DNA of 64,000 nt from Endomychus coccineus (Eukaryota > Arthropoda > Insecta > Coleoptera > Endomychidae). Below the pieces are notes generated by a model. It made no database searches and had not been told where the DNA came from. It saw only the letters and a list, made by a program, of their open reading frames with translations. The number at the start of each line of letters is the position of its first letter. The stretch's first letter is position 1. The stretch covers positions 197,653,401-197,717,400 of the forward strand of contig OY294067.1 in the NCBI GenBank assembly GCA_958510875.1, in the 5' to 3' direction. A program made the position numbers and the translations under genes. Shown piece after piece: positions 22,244 to 33,229 of this stretch.

Positions 22244-25108
22244 TGTAACGAACGGGTTGCGTTACGTGATTATATATAGAACTCTTTAAAGAACAGAGTA
22301 GAATTCTTTTCGGCTAGGAAACTTGTCATATGATATTTAAAGATATCTGCCGGTCAATAAAACATAGATTATTGACACTACCATTCCTGATGTGAGATGT
22401 CACTATATATCGCGAAGTGGAAGGTAGATTAGCGGAAGTCGAAGAGAACTCATTGTGGTTTGTTCATTTGTCTAGGTAAGTCGAGAATTCGTAATTCATT
22501 GTCATTAAATACATTCTCTTAATTTTGCTTCCGAAATATCTTCACATCAGGCTATTTAATTTGATTTAGAATTGTTATTAAACGTCTGGATGTACAAAGC
22601 CTGATTGTGATAGTATTTCGGCGGATTTCTTATCTCGATTTGCCTAGGGGGGCAAGCCCGATCATTTTGCGGATAGCATATTTCGAAGAATATCGTTTCC
22701 ATCACAGCATTGATTGTTGTAACTCTTGTAAGAGAATAATCTATCGGAACGTAGTTTGTTTAAATTTTGACATCATGATATTAATTGATTTAATTGATAC
22801 ATGACTTGACTTAATAGAACAATGGAGCATCCCTGTGGACGTAAAGCTAGCTGGACTTACCGGAAAGGTAGATGTGAATAACTTCCGGATGAGTGCTTGA
22901 GAACTGGCTTGTTTTTCACGAAGTAATCAGTTTTCATGAAATCATCGGAGCGGGGGGGCCACCCCACGTGAAAAGCTTAGAAAATATGTTCAACTTAGAA
23001 TACCGTGAGCATGGCCCACCCATAAGTTATACAAGCATATTCGTACATGACAGCTTGTCTCAACTCCACGTGGATTTCTCTTGACTCAGCAAATACCGTT
23101 GACCGCATACTTTGCTACGTTTCTTAAGCATGGAGTCATTGCTACAGGAAAGGGGTTCCAGATTTCAGTCGCTATGTCTGTCTGGTATATCGTGTTCAAG
23201 ATATAATAATTTATAATGCAATAATTGTATATTATTTCAATTGTATATTATTTTAATTGTTAATCAAATTCCTATTGGAATAAAACCAAATTGTTAAGTT
23301 GGAGTTTGTCCTATTCTTCTGAATATCCATCAACTTGTATCCATCTCTTAGTGCCTAGATTCTTGACTGTGGATTCTTCTTCATTCTGTTCGTTCTAAAG
23401 CAGTTGGCGCTCAGGGTAATTCATAAAGTCTAGATCACAGGACACGTTTCACTACGAGCCCTGAGAATAAATACTTGTATTGAGCTAGTTGGGGCAATTT
23501 ATCACTACCGATCCTCAGGGACAGAGTGATACGTTTCACTGGCGCCCATTTCTTCAACGTGGTCTAGAACATAGTTGATGGTTATTTAGAGAAATATATA
23601 TTTGAAGTGAGAAATTGGTCATTTTATAATTTTTGTTATATATCTCTTTGATTGATTTACTTGGATTTGCACTGAAATTATCATATGTTTACCTGTTGGT
23701 AGGTGTAGTTGTCACTTATACTTTTTGTCTAAGTGAATGTTCAAGATTATCCAGTTTTATATGATCAGCTGTTCTCAGCTTGTTGTTTTCAGCATTGAAT
23801 GTTATAGGTATTGCTGTTTTATCTGTTCCTTTTTATTTGTTTCTGTAGTACATCGTTTTAAGCAATGTAGTGTCACGTAGGCAGGTTCTCATGATAATAT
23901 TTCTGTAGTCCTCGTAAGTTTAATTCCGCATTGGCACATGCTATTTTTTTGAGATTCGTAAGAGTCGCCAGTACGTAGTATTCAGAGCTGTCTTCGTCTG
24001 CATCGTGCTATAGATAGTATTGGGAATTCTCACAACGTATTATTCAATTATTCCTTATTGAATTTTCAATTATCAGGACTGCTGCGTTCACGTGATTTCA
24101 GAGAAGAGTGATACCTCAATTTGATGCAATTCAATTCAAGTTTCTAGATTTGTGCTAACTAGCAAATGCAACGTTTTGGTTATTCCTTTTCAATCACAAT
24201 CTGATTATTTTTCTTTCTATCTCATTTATTTGTATCGTTTATTCAGTCACGTAATATTATTGTTCAATTATAAGTAATTCTTGTAATTATGTAATTCTTG
24301 CAGATTAAATTATATTTTTGTCTAAATTCATATCTCTTCAAGATATCAATTTTGTTATAGTGTATTACATATTGGGGAAGATAACATTATCGGAGGTGGA
24401 ATCATTTGGTTATTCCGGCCGACGGTGTTACTTGTCCTTTGATCTCAAGTCAGGTACTGTTCGTTCTTTGACATTACAGGGTTTGAACGTCTGAGGTTCC
24501 TCACCCCTTCACTCCAAGACGGTTTAGTGACTTTCCTGACAGGACCAGCTTCCAGTTCCTACGAGTTCCAAGGAGGGTAACATTTTCTTGTTGAGTGACC
24601 ACTATTTCATTTTCTGATTTTGTTTTTCACCAAAATGGTAATTCGCTAGATTTTTTTAGAGCCATCCGTGGTCTCTTTACTATTCAACTATCCATTCTTC
24701 CAATTAAGTAATTGAGTTAATTTAATAACTATTTACCCAAAATTCTTTATATACGAATTGATTTAATTTTGTAATTGTTACTTCAAAATTCCTTTTATTT
24801 ATAAATTAATACATTATATAAACTGTAAATTTATTTTGTTAATCACCAAATTCCATCTGGAATAAATCAAATTGTTAAGTTGAACTTGTATTGTTTTTCT
24901 TATTTCCATCAACTGATAAACCATCTCGTGGTGCTTGTATTCTAGGCTGTGAATTCATTTATATTTATAGTTTTTCAGTAAGCAATTGGCGCTCAAAAAA
25001 TTCACCAGTCTAGAATCACAAGGCACGTTCCACTACGAGCCCTGAGATAAACTAATTCAAATTGAGCTAGTTGGGTCAATATATACCGACCCAAGCGGGT
25101 CCGTTTCA
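22244..25108 (+). repeat. 5' LTR of copy B with nested insert
   Basis: Matches 28743-30415 closely once the insert (22755-23880) is removed. It also has about 80 bp near its start (22253-22320, including a TATA-like GATTATATATAG) that the 3' LTR lacks, between repeated GAA bases. That looks like a small deletion in the 3' LTR. Confidence 0.8.
22755..23880 (+). repeat. nested 1.1-kb insert in the copy B LTR, flanked by ACGTAG
   Basis: The intact LTR (29179 region) reads GGAACGTAGGCAGG. Here the same site is split, with ACGTAG at both 22749-22754 and 23875-23880. The insert matches 16641-17874 of copy A (about 115 bp shorter because of two internal gaps). It contains an LTR end, primer-binding site and leader, not a self-contained transposon. 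See findings. Confidence 0.75.
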
Positions 25109-25109
25109 C

Positions 25110-25129
25110 TGCCGCCCATTTTGGGATCT
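25110..25129 (+). other. primer-binding site of copy B
   Basis: TGCCGCCCATTTTGGGATCT one base after the LTR end; differs by one base from the TGGCGCCCA of copy A. The integrase fragment starts within about 10 bp, so the internal deletion begins right here. Confidence 0.5.
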
Positions 25130-25137
25130 CGAAAACT

Positions 25138-26160
25138 ATGTATAGGATATGTGAACAGTGTTATTGGCCTCGAATGAGACAGGATGTAATTCGATATGTA
25201 AAGAATTGTAAAATTTGCGCTGCTCATAAGAGTCCCAATGTACAGAGACACGGCTTAATGGGGCAAATGAAAAATATTGACTTTCCAATGCAATTATTGA
25301 GTATAGATTATTTAGGCCCTTTACCTCGTTCTAACCGTGGTAATCAATATATTTTGGTTGCGGTAGATTGGTTCACTAAATATGTGTTTATCTATCCTTG
25401 TGCAAAAGCCACTTCGGCTTCGGCTATTAAATTTTTGGAAAATCAAGTTTTCCTTACTTTTGGGGTATGCCAGATTTTATTATCAGATAATGCAAGCCAA
25501 TTTACATCCAGGCAATTTTTAAAATTCCTTGCTCACTACAACGTTAAACATTGGTTGAATGCTCGTTATCACCCACAAGTTAATAATAGCGAAAGACTTA
25601 TTACAGTTTTAATTACCGCTATTTCTTCGTTTATACACGATAATCATAGGGATTGGGATGCAAACATTTCTCAATTAACGCAAGCGTTACGCTTAACACA
25701 GCATGATTCTACAGGGTTCAGCCCTGCATTTTTAATGTTTGCACGTCCAATTCCTATTTTTGGAGGTAACGACATTCTTAATGTTTCTAACAAGATTCAT
25801 AGACAATCAGATATTAAGTCATTACCGAATGTCTTCAATGAGGTATGACAAAACATTGTGACGGCATATAAGGGATACAAAAAGCATTATAATTTGAGAA
25901 AACGCCCAGTAACTTTCAAGGTGGGTGATAAAGTTTGGAAAAGAAATTTTGTTCAGTCCAATGCAGCGAATTTCTTCTCAGCCAAACTGGCTCCTAAGTA
26001 TATACCATGTGTCGTAACCAAAATAATTTCTAATCTAGTATATGAGTTACAGAATGATGACAAGCAGAATTTGGGAAACTGGCATCTGAAGGATATAAAA
26101 GAAGACCTGTGCAATGACGATTCTGAACAGGAGGATGAGAGTTCCAGTGATGAGAGATAG
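25138..26160 (+). pseudogene. Ty3/gypsy integrase fragment (5'-truncated, one in-frame stop)
   Basis: Remnant of Pol. It opens inside the integrase zinc finger (YWPRMRQDV...CKIC). The core has D (LSIDYLGPL), D (LLSDNASQF) and E (NNSERL), so the catalytic triad is kept. A TGA at 25846-25848 interrupts the frame. The same frame continues to 26160 with the C-terminal GPY/F-type domain (YNLRKRPVTFKVGDKVWKR, FSAKLAPKY) and an acidic end. Everything N-terminal to the integrase is deleted. It cannot act on its own. Confidence 0.88.
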
Positions 26161-28730
26161 GGTTCCTAGCAGGTTGCTTATCCTGCGGTAAATATTGAGG
26201 TTGCATTTATGACTGCCAGTTTTGGGATGGGAACAACCCTTAATTGCCACAGTAGATGAATACTGTTATGGGAGCTGCAATCTATTGGTGATCTGCGGGG
26301 GTTCCCTGTTGCTCCGATCTGTATCACTCTTTCTTCTGCACGGATGACGCTAAGTATCATTGTTTTACTTTGATTGCCAAATTTCTGAATTTTGTTCTCT
26401 TTATTTTAGTATAGTCCAATTTATTTTCATTAGTTGCCTTAACTTTATCGGATACATTATTTTTATATAGTTGTTATAGGAAACCACCATTTTTAGGACT
26501 TGATCACCCTGGAAAGTGGGTGGATTTGGAAGTTTGAGACTTTCACTTTACGAGTTTGTTTTTCAATAATTGCATATGTTAATTTGGGATACGCTGGTCC
26601 ATGCTATGTCAAGTTTGAAAATTAACTCTAGTATCTTCTTTTAGAGTCTGTTCTCTTAGTGTTCACAACACGTAAGATTGGACTAATTTAGAGTGAGTTA
26701 TTGTCTGGAAAACGTATAATTTCAGAAATAAGCTCTTATGTATCCGTGAGTTATTGTCTGGAGAACGTATAATTTCAGAAATAAGCTTTTAAGTATCTGT
26801 AGTTATTTTTTTAAGGTATCTTAACTTTAAGGGAGTCTATTGACTCAAAGATTGGACTTAGTTAAATCGAATACAGTAATTTTTTTATGGAAAATTCAAA
26901 TTTTTCTCTTATTCATAGAGTTGCGATATAGTACTTTATTGATTCGACATTATTGGTTAGCCTCTCATTACCATCTAATTTTTTTTTGATATACAAGTAA
27001 TATTGTATTGATTGTTGATTAAATTGGTCCGGAGTGTAGGGGACTTTAAATTGGACCTACACTTATGCTTGGGACAACTTTGTGAAAACATCTATTCACT
27101 ATTGTGAACCTAGTTCACTAACATGTAGCTACTATTTTTTCCTCTCCTTCTATCAATTATAACTGTATTGACTTGTGTGTTACGTTGTTCACACGAAAAC
27201 CTTCTCTCACGCCACTATTACATCTTACCGGTTTCTAAATACCTTAGGGATAATGTGGAGATTTAATTATAATATGTAACAAAGATACTTATTCTTATGA
27301 AATTTTGAAGCTTCTTCTCATAATAACGGAAGCCACTAAGACATGCCGGTAAACAGATAATTCTCTGTTATATCAGTATTTTTATATTTAAAAATAAAAC
27401 TATATTACAATAATTTCTCTCATTATGCTTCTTCTAAAAATAGAACTACAAATACTACAGTTATAAATGGTTACTGATCACATTATGTCATATTCCATGA
27501 TATTTTCTCCTTTCATAAAGGAATCTCATTTAGTTAAAGTAGTGACATAATAAATCGAGAACAGGTTTCGGTGATGTACTGTTTAGTGGAGTATAATTAG
27601 TTTTGCAAGTAATTTTCAAGATAATTTCACAGTTTTTAGCTTGAACAAGTTATAATTCATAGTTGACAGTAGCTGCTAAGATAACTAAATAGAAAATTTA
27701 GTTGTTGTATATGAAATGGTAATGCTTTTTGTATCTCAGAGGCCGGAAACTACGGTGAAACTGTAGGTCTGTTAAAATATCGTATAGTTACAGATAAAAT
27801 TGCCAATTATGTCGAGTAACCTTATTATAGGGATTAATGTACGTAGGTACATATTTTTGTTGTTGTGTAGTATGTTATTCTTTTATATGGACATCCACAA
27901 TTACCCGCTTAGGATTAGGTTGGAAGAAATCAGGTTACGTAGTGTTTTTTTGATATTGAGAGGACGTTGTGTGAACCAGAGGGGGTGCTGGAGCGGGAGA
28001 ACCATGCGACGACGCAGTCGGGTGGCATCCGGTAGTTTTTTTGAGAATGGGCCCCTTTAGAAAGGCCTTGGGAGCGGGGTTTCGTCTTGGTGGCCGAACC
28101 TTCTGAGCCGGCTATTATTATTTTTTATTTATTTTTACTCCTACTCTTCTTTCCTTTAGGCATTTTAGACCGTGGGACCCAATCCCATTTCTTCCTCTTC
28201 TTCAATCTGAAAACTATTTCTTTTTATTGCTTGGTTGCCGATGATTCTTAAGGAAGGGGATTCTGTAGTGGACTTAGTCCAGCTGGGGCGTTACTGGTAA
28301 CTGAGGGTAAGGTTCCTACCGGGGACGTCTGGGTTCCGCATGGGGTCGTTCGCTGAGCACACTTTCTGCGACTCCACAGCTATCCTGTAGTTTTTTTAGT
28401 TTATGTATTCCTGTGAACTTCCAATTGAACAATTGTGTATGTTACATTATAATAAAATGTGTAGGACATTTTAGTTTTCATTTAAATTTTTACTTCCCTT
28501 TTGAGTATCGTAATATTGGAACTGGTCAACCAATATTTATGTGAAGACCACAAAACTCCTTTTGAGTATCGTAATATTGGAACTGGTCAACCAATATTTA
28601 TGTGAAGACCACAAAACTCCCTTTAAATATCGTGATTCTGGAATTGGTCAACCAGTCTCTACGTCAAGACCGAATTTTTGGCATTCTCTCAAACATTTTT
28701 TGAAGCTTCACTTCAAAAATTTTTCTCGGG
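26161..28730 (+). other. 3' non-coding region of copy B
   Basis: The first ~950 bp and the last ~330 bp align with copy A. The middle (about 27130-28400) does not, and includes a more GC-rich part (27960-28390). It could be a nested insertion or the ancestral state lost in copy A. No protein family is recognised in the short frame at 27800-28060. Confidence 0.5.
28501..28675 (+). repeat. 61-bp direct repeats upstream of the polypurine tract
   Basis: Two nearly identical 61-bp units (28501-28561 and 28562-28622) and a third, diverged unit to about 28675. Each contains TCGTAATATTGGAACTGG followed by TCAACCAATATTTATG, with ATATTGG/CCAATAT as short inverted arms. Copy A has two diverged units at about 20110-20210. 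Confidence 0.75.
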
Positions 28731-28742
28731 GTAGAGGGGGGA
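28697..28742 (+). other. hairpin and polypurine tract of copy B
   Basis: TTTTTGAAG and CTTCAAAAA (28697-28705 and 28711-28719) form a perfect 9-bp stem around CTTCA. GTAGAGGGGGGA (28731-28742) then precedes the LTR. The same hairpin is conserved in copy A at 20237-20259. Confidence 0.65.
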
Positions 28743-30415
28743 TGTAACGAACTTGTCATATGATATTTAAAGATATCTGCCGGTCAATAAAACATAGATT
28801 ATTGATACTACCATTCCTGATGTGAGATGTCACTATATATCGCGAAGTGGGAGGTAGATTAACGGAAGTCGAAGAGAACTCATTGTGGTTGGTTCCCTTG
28901 TCTAGGTAAGTCGAGAATTCGTAATTCATTGTCATTAAATACATTCTCTTAATTTTTCTTCCGAAATATCATCACATCAGGCTATTTAATTTGATTTAGA
29001 ATTGTTATTAAACGTCTGGATGTACAAAGCCTGAATGTGATAGTATTCCGGCGGATTTTTTATCTCGATTTGCCTAGGGGGGCAAGCCCGATCATTTTGC
29101 GGATAACATATTTCAAAGAATATCATTTCCATCACAGCATTGATTGTTGTAACTCTAGTAAGAGAATAATCTATCGGAACGTAGGCAGGTTCTCATGATA
29201 ATATTTCTGTAGTCCTTGTAAGATTAATTCCGCATTGGTACATGCTATTTTTTTGTGATTTGTAAGAGTCGCCATTTTGTAATCTGATACGTAGTATTCA
29301 GAGCTGTCTTCGTCTGCAGCGTGCTATAAATAGTATTGGGAATTCTCACAAGGTATTATTCAATTATTGCTTATTGAATTTTTAATTATCAGGACTGCTG
29401 CGTTCACGTGATTTCAGAGAAGAGTAATACCTCAATTTGATGCAATTCAATTCAAGTTTCTAGATTTGTGCTAACTAGCAAATTCAACATTTTGGTTATT
29501 TCTTTTCAATCACAATTTGATTATTTTTCTTTCTATCTCATTTATTTGTATCGATAATTCAGTCACGTATTATTATTGTTCAATTTTAAGTAATTCCTGT
29601 AATTATATAATTCTTGCAGATTAAATTATATTTTTGTCTAAATTTATATCTCTTCAAGATATCAATTTTGTTATAGTGTATCACATATTGGGGAAGATAA
29701 CATTATCGGAGGTGGAATCATTTGGTTATTCCGGCCGACCGTGTTACTTGTCCTTTGATCTCAAGTCAGGTACTGTTCGTTTTTTGACATTACAGGGTTT
29801 GAACGTCTGAGGTTCCTCACCCCTTCACTCCAAGACGGTTTAGTGACTTTCCTGACAGGACCAGCTTCCAGTTCCTACGAGTTCCAAGGAGGGTGACATT
29901 TTCTTGTTGAGTGACCACTATTTCATTTTCTGATTTTGTTTTTCACCAAAATTGTATTTCGCTAGATTGTTTTAGAGCCATTCGTGGTCTCTTCACTATT
30001 TAACTATCCATTCTTTCAATTTAGTAATTGAGTTAATTTCATAACTATTTACCCAAAATTCTTTATATTCAAATTGATTTAATTTTGTAATTGTTACTTC
30101 AAAATTGCTTTTATTCATAAATTAATACATTATATAAACTGTAAATTTATTTTGTTAATCACCAAATTCCATCTGGAATAAATCAAATTGTTAAGTTGAA
30201 CTTGTATAATTTCCATCAACTAATAAACCATCTCGTGGTGCTTGTATTCTAGGCTGTGAATTCATTTATATTTATAGTTTTTCAGTAAGCAATTGGCGCT
30301 CAAACAATTTACCAGTCCAGAATCACAAGGCACGTTTCACTACAAGCCCTGAGATAAACTAATTCAAATTGAGCTAGTTGGGTCAATATATACCGACCCA
30401 AGCGGGTCCGTTTCA
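28743..30415 (+). repeat. 3' LTR of copy B
   Basis: TGTAACGAAC...GTTTCA, 1,673 bp, matching the 5' LTR apart from the missing ~80 bp and the nested insert there. The sequence after it (CATTGTCATG...) is not shared. Confidence 0.85.
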
Positions 30416-31300
30416 CATTGTCATGACAGATTACATATATTCGGAGTTGGGCTGTTGTTGCCAACTACCTGCCAAAATGCGAGACACGAGAACACAACTT
30501 AATGGTGAGTTCAGTTTCTCTTCTCAGCGTTTGAATTATTCCTTAATACAATCCTGCTATTGCGCTTACAATTATGAATCAGCCCTAGTCCCTCGGTATG
30601 TTGATTAACGCTGGACAAATTTGCATGTACAATCCTTGTTATTGCCGATTATCACCAATTCAGTTTCTCTTGAGTTATTTACAAATTGTAAACTTGAATT
30701 TGAATCTCTCCAAGGGGACTTGTCACGTAAACAACATATGAAAAATTATGTCATTCAAAATATCAGTTATTGCATTGACAGAGAAAATGAATGTCTATCG
30801 AAGAAACAAAAGTGTTGAGTTAAATTAGATACACGTCGTATAAAATTAATAAGAACAGAAATGTAACTTATCAAAATTTGTAGTCTAATTCTATAATATA
30901 TTGAAATAATTACGATATCACACATGTTTTATTCACATTCCTCGATTCATAATTTCACTTTCTATAGAAAGTTCAGTAAAGTTCAACAAGCGATATGATT
31001 ATCATAAACTCGAATTATCAATACAACATAATTTCAACATCTCATATTTGTTTTCATCTGCGTGTGTGTGAGCTCAGCAGAGACGAGAAAATAACAAGTC
31101 TCGACAAAAATTAAAATTACTATTATCAAACTAATTGTGTAATTAAAAATCACATTCTTTCGACTCGAAATTATTATGGATGAGGTTAGGCTCACCTTAC
31201 CTTCAATCAAGATGAAACAATCACCAATCAAGGTGACATTAGGCTAGACCCACCTTTCACGTGACAAACCTAGGGTGCACGGGAGTTAAATCTACTGCAT
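30416..31300. other. no recognisable feature
   Basis: AT-rich DNA after the copy B LTR. Short frames (30378-30608, 30621-30818) show no family signature. Confidence 0.4.
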
Positions 31301-31319
31301 CAAAATCGATTTTCATCAT

Positions 31320-31390
31320 GTCCTTCATAGATGAGCGGTTAAGGCGCCGACTTTGGAATTTATTCCCATGGGTTCGAATCTGGTGTGGGA
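31320..31390 (+). repeat. tRNA-derived SINE-like unit 1
   Basis: tRNA-Ser-like segment: A-box region TAGATGAGCGGTTAAGGCG and B box GGTTCGAATC, spaced as in a pol III promoter. Two sister copies lie at 32196 and 32335. The acceptor stem does not close, so it is a SINE head or pseudo-tRNA, not a working tRNA. Confidence 0.6.
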
Positions 31391-31450
31391 AAAAAATCGT
31401 TTCAGTAGAGCTAACTCAAATTATACCGGGATATCGAAAATTATCTTGGT

Positions 31451-32157
31451 CAAGGGTGGTTGTGGAATCTAAAACCGTTGTCTTACTTTACGTTCGAAAT
31501 AATTATGTCACTGTCACTCTGACATCATCAATAACCTACAAATTTCATACCTATTTATTTCAGTTGTGAAACAATAATGAACTACAAATTATGGAATAAT
31601 GGTTTTAGTAACAAGAAAAACTAAATTACAGTAATTGTTGGAAATGTCCTCCGTTTTGTTCGATGCACAAGTTGACGCGCATCCTCATGCTGTGAAAACC
31701 TTTCTGCAGCATTTCTTGGCGCTATGGTTGCACATTGCTGAACTATTGTTTGTTGAAGTTCTTGCAAATTATTCACCGGAGTCGCGAAAATTTTGTTTTT
31801 AAGTCAGGAAATATGAAATAGTCTATAATTGTCAAACAAGGTGATCTCGGAGGAAACTCAACTCCTGTGTGCAAACTTATCAGCCGGTCATCTAAAAACT
31901 CGCGGAGAAAAGCAATATTTTCTCGTGTAGTATGTACTGTTGCACCGTCATGCTGGAAATAACCATACCGAAGTTCATCATCGTTTAACTGTTGCACAAA
32001 TTCAGCCAAGAATAATTTTTGATTTGTAGTTCATTATTGTTTCACAACTGAAATGAATAGGTATGAAATTTATAGGTTATTGATGTCAGTGTGACAGTGA
32101 CATAATTATTCCAAACGTGAAGTAAGACACACGTCTTAGATTCCACAACCACCCTTG
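31451..32157 (-). mobile_element. TIR DNA transposon with ~140-bp inverted repeats
   Basis: 31451-31589 and 32022-32157 are inverted copies (start CAAGGGTGGTTGTGGAATCT, inner end ...AACTACAAAT) with small differences. They enclose 430 bp carrying the C-terminus of a DDE transposase on the minus strand. An outer GATATC/ATACCG match may extend the ends to about 31425 and 32170. The element is internally deleted and non-autonomous. Confidence 0.8.
31630..32009 (-). pseudogene. IS630/Tc1/mariner-superfamily transposase, C-terminal remnant
   Basis: The frame from 32009 reads a DDE_3-type block (FQHDGATVHTTRENI, then EFPPRSPCLTIIDYFIF). The Asp in QHDGA and the Asp in the position usually reading 'SPDLTPLDFFLW' correspond to catalytic-region residues. 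Similarity to the usual C-terminus (CI..GGHFQHL-like end) continues in another frame to about 31635, so there is at least one frameshift near 31795. The N-terminal DNA-binding part is gone. Function lost. Confidence 0.7.
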
Positions 32158-32195
32158 ATATCGGTATATACTACATTCAAATCACTTGTTCTCAA

Positions 32196-32270
32196 GTCCT
32201 TCATAGCTGAGTTATGGTTAGGCCACCTAACTTTGGAATTTATTTCTCGGGTTCGAATCTGGTGTAGGAA
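32196..32270 (+). repeat. tRNA-derived SINE-like unit 2
   Basis: Same unit as at 31320 (CCTTCATAGCTGAG... and GGGTTCGAATCTGGTGTAGG), with a damaged A box (GAGTTATGG for GAGCGG). Confidence 0.55.
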
Positions 32271-32334
32271 AAAAAATATTCATTCCAATAGAAGTGGCTC
32301 AGATTATATACAACATTGAAATCACTGGTTCTCA

Positions 32335-32404
32335 AGTCCTTCATAGCTGAGCGGTTAAGCCACCTAACTTCGGAATTTATTTCTCGGGTTCGAATCCGGT
32401 GTGT
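32335..32404 (+). repeat. tRNA-derived SINE-like unit 3
   Basis: Best preserved copy: TAGCTGAGCGGTTAAG (A box) and GGGTTCGAATCCGGTG (B box). It lies about 140 bp after unit 2 with a shared spacer, so units 2 and 3 form a tandem duplication. Confidence 0.6.
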
Positions 32405-32454
32405 AGAAGAAAAATATGTATTTCAGTAGAATATGAGTACACAGATGACTAGAT

Positions 32455-32935
32455 CACAGACTGCAGATTGGAAGAACATAGATTTGCCAGATCATAGATT
32501 ACTAGATCATAGATGGAGAACCATAGATTACAAAACCACAGACCATCGATTGGTGAACCATATACCTCTATGACCGCGCATGCCAGATTTTGAATGACCT
32601 TGGAATGGATGGCTTTCGGTAAAATGAACCTCAGATCTCCTTATGGGAATTAACATACAAAAAAGTTCGATCTTGGTCCCGAACTGACATAGTACATATA
32701 CTTACCTGACCATAGTTGAAGAACCATAGATTGCCAAACCATAGTTGGGAGAGCCATAGAGTACCAAGCCTGCCTATCGATGACCGCGCATGCGCGATTG
32801 TGGATGACCTTGGAATGAACCATTTTCGGTCAAATGAACCATAGATTTCCATATGGAAATTTACATGCAGAAAACGTCGACTTTGGTCCCGAACTGTCAT
32901 AGCACATGTACTCACTGACTTCCTCAAGCCCAACT
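32455..32935. repeat. diverged ~245-bp tandem duplication
   Basis: Two units share CATAGATT-rich starts, 'tgaccgcgcatg' (about 32570 and 32785), 'gatgaccttggaatg' and 'ttggtcccgaactg.catag' (about 32670 and 32885). The end phrase resembles the first 40 bp of the Polinton TIR (TTCGGGACC), so it may be an old Polinton end derivative. Confidence 0.55.
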
Positions 32936-33229
32936 TCAATGTATTACCACATATTGCGCGTCGTTTACTTGATGCAAGAACAACGTATTGCGCCGGTCAA
33001 GACAGTGGCACGCATCGGATGTTTTCAGCGGTGTTCGAGTTGATACTTATGTACAATTGAAACAAAATACAAGTTAATTTAGTACAACATAAGCAATGTA
33101 GTTATTGTGTTCTCAACCCTGTTTCCGAATTCTCACTGCGAACAATACATATTTGGCAACGAGGATAAAAATAAAACCTGTGAGTGTTAAGTTTCAGCAT
33201 CTTTGACAAGTGTCGAGTTTTTAAAATAT
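32936..33229. other. nothing recognised
   Basis: No coding or repeat structure seen; immediately precedes the gypsy-like gag remnant. Confidence 0.3.

Larger units (their letters stand above)
22244..30415 (+). mobile_element. long-LTR gypsy family, copy B, internally deleted
   Basis: 5' LTR 22244-25108 (interrupted by a 1.1-kb insert), primer-binding site at 25110, directly followed by the integrase end of pol, a 2.6-kb 3' non-coding region, a polypurine tract at 28731-28742 and the 3' LTR 28743-30415. Gag, protease, RT and RNase H are missing. LTR edges are TGTAACG...GTTTCA. Flanks read ...GATT and CATT..., so a target duplication is not clear. Confidence 0.8.

Noticed and set aside
31320..32404. 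Three functional tRNA genes
   Set aside because: A and B boxes are present but acceptor and anticodon stems do not close; the units are repeated with flanks, which fits SINE heads.
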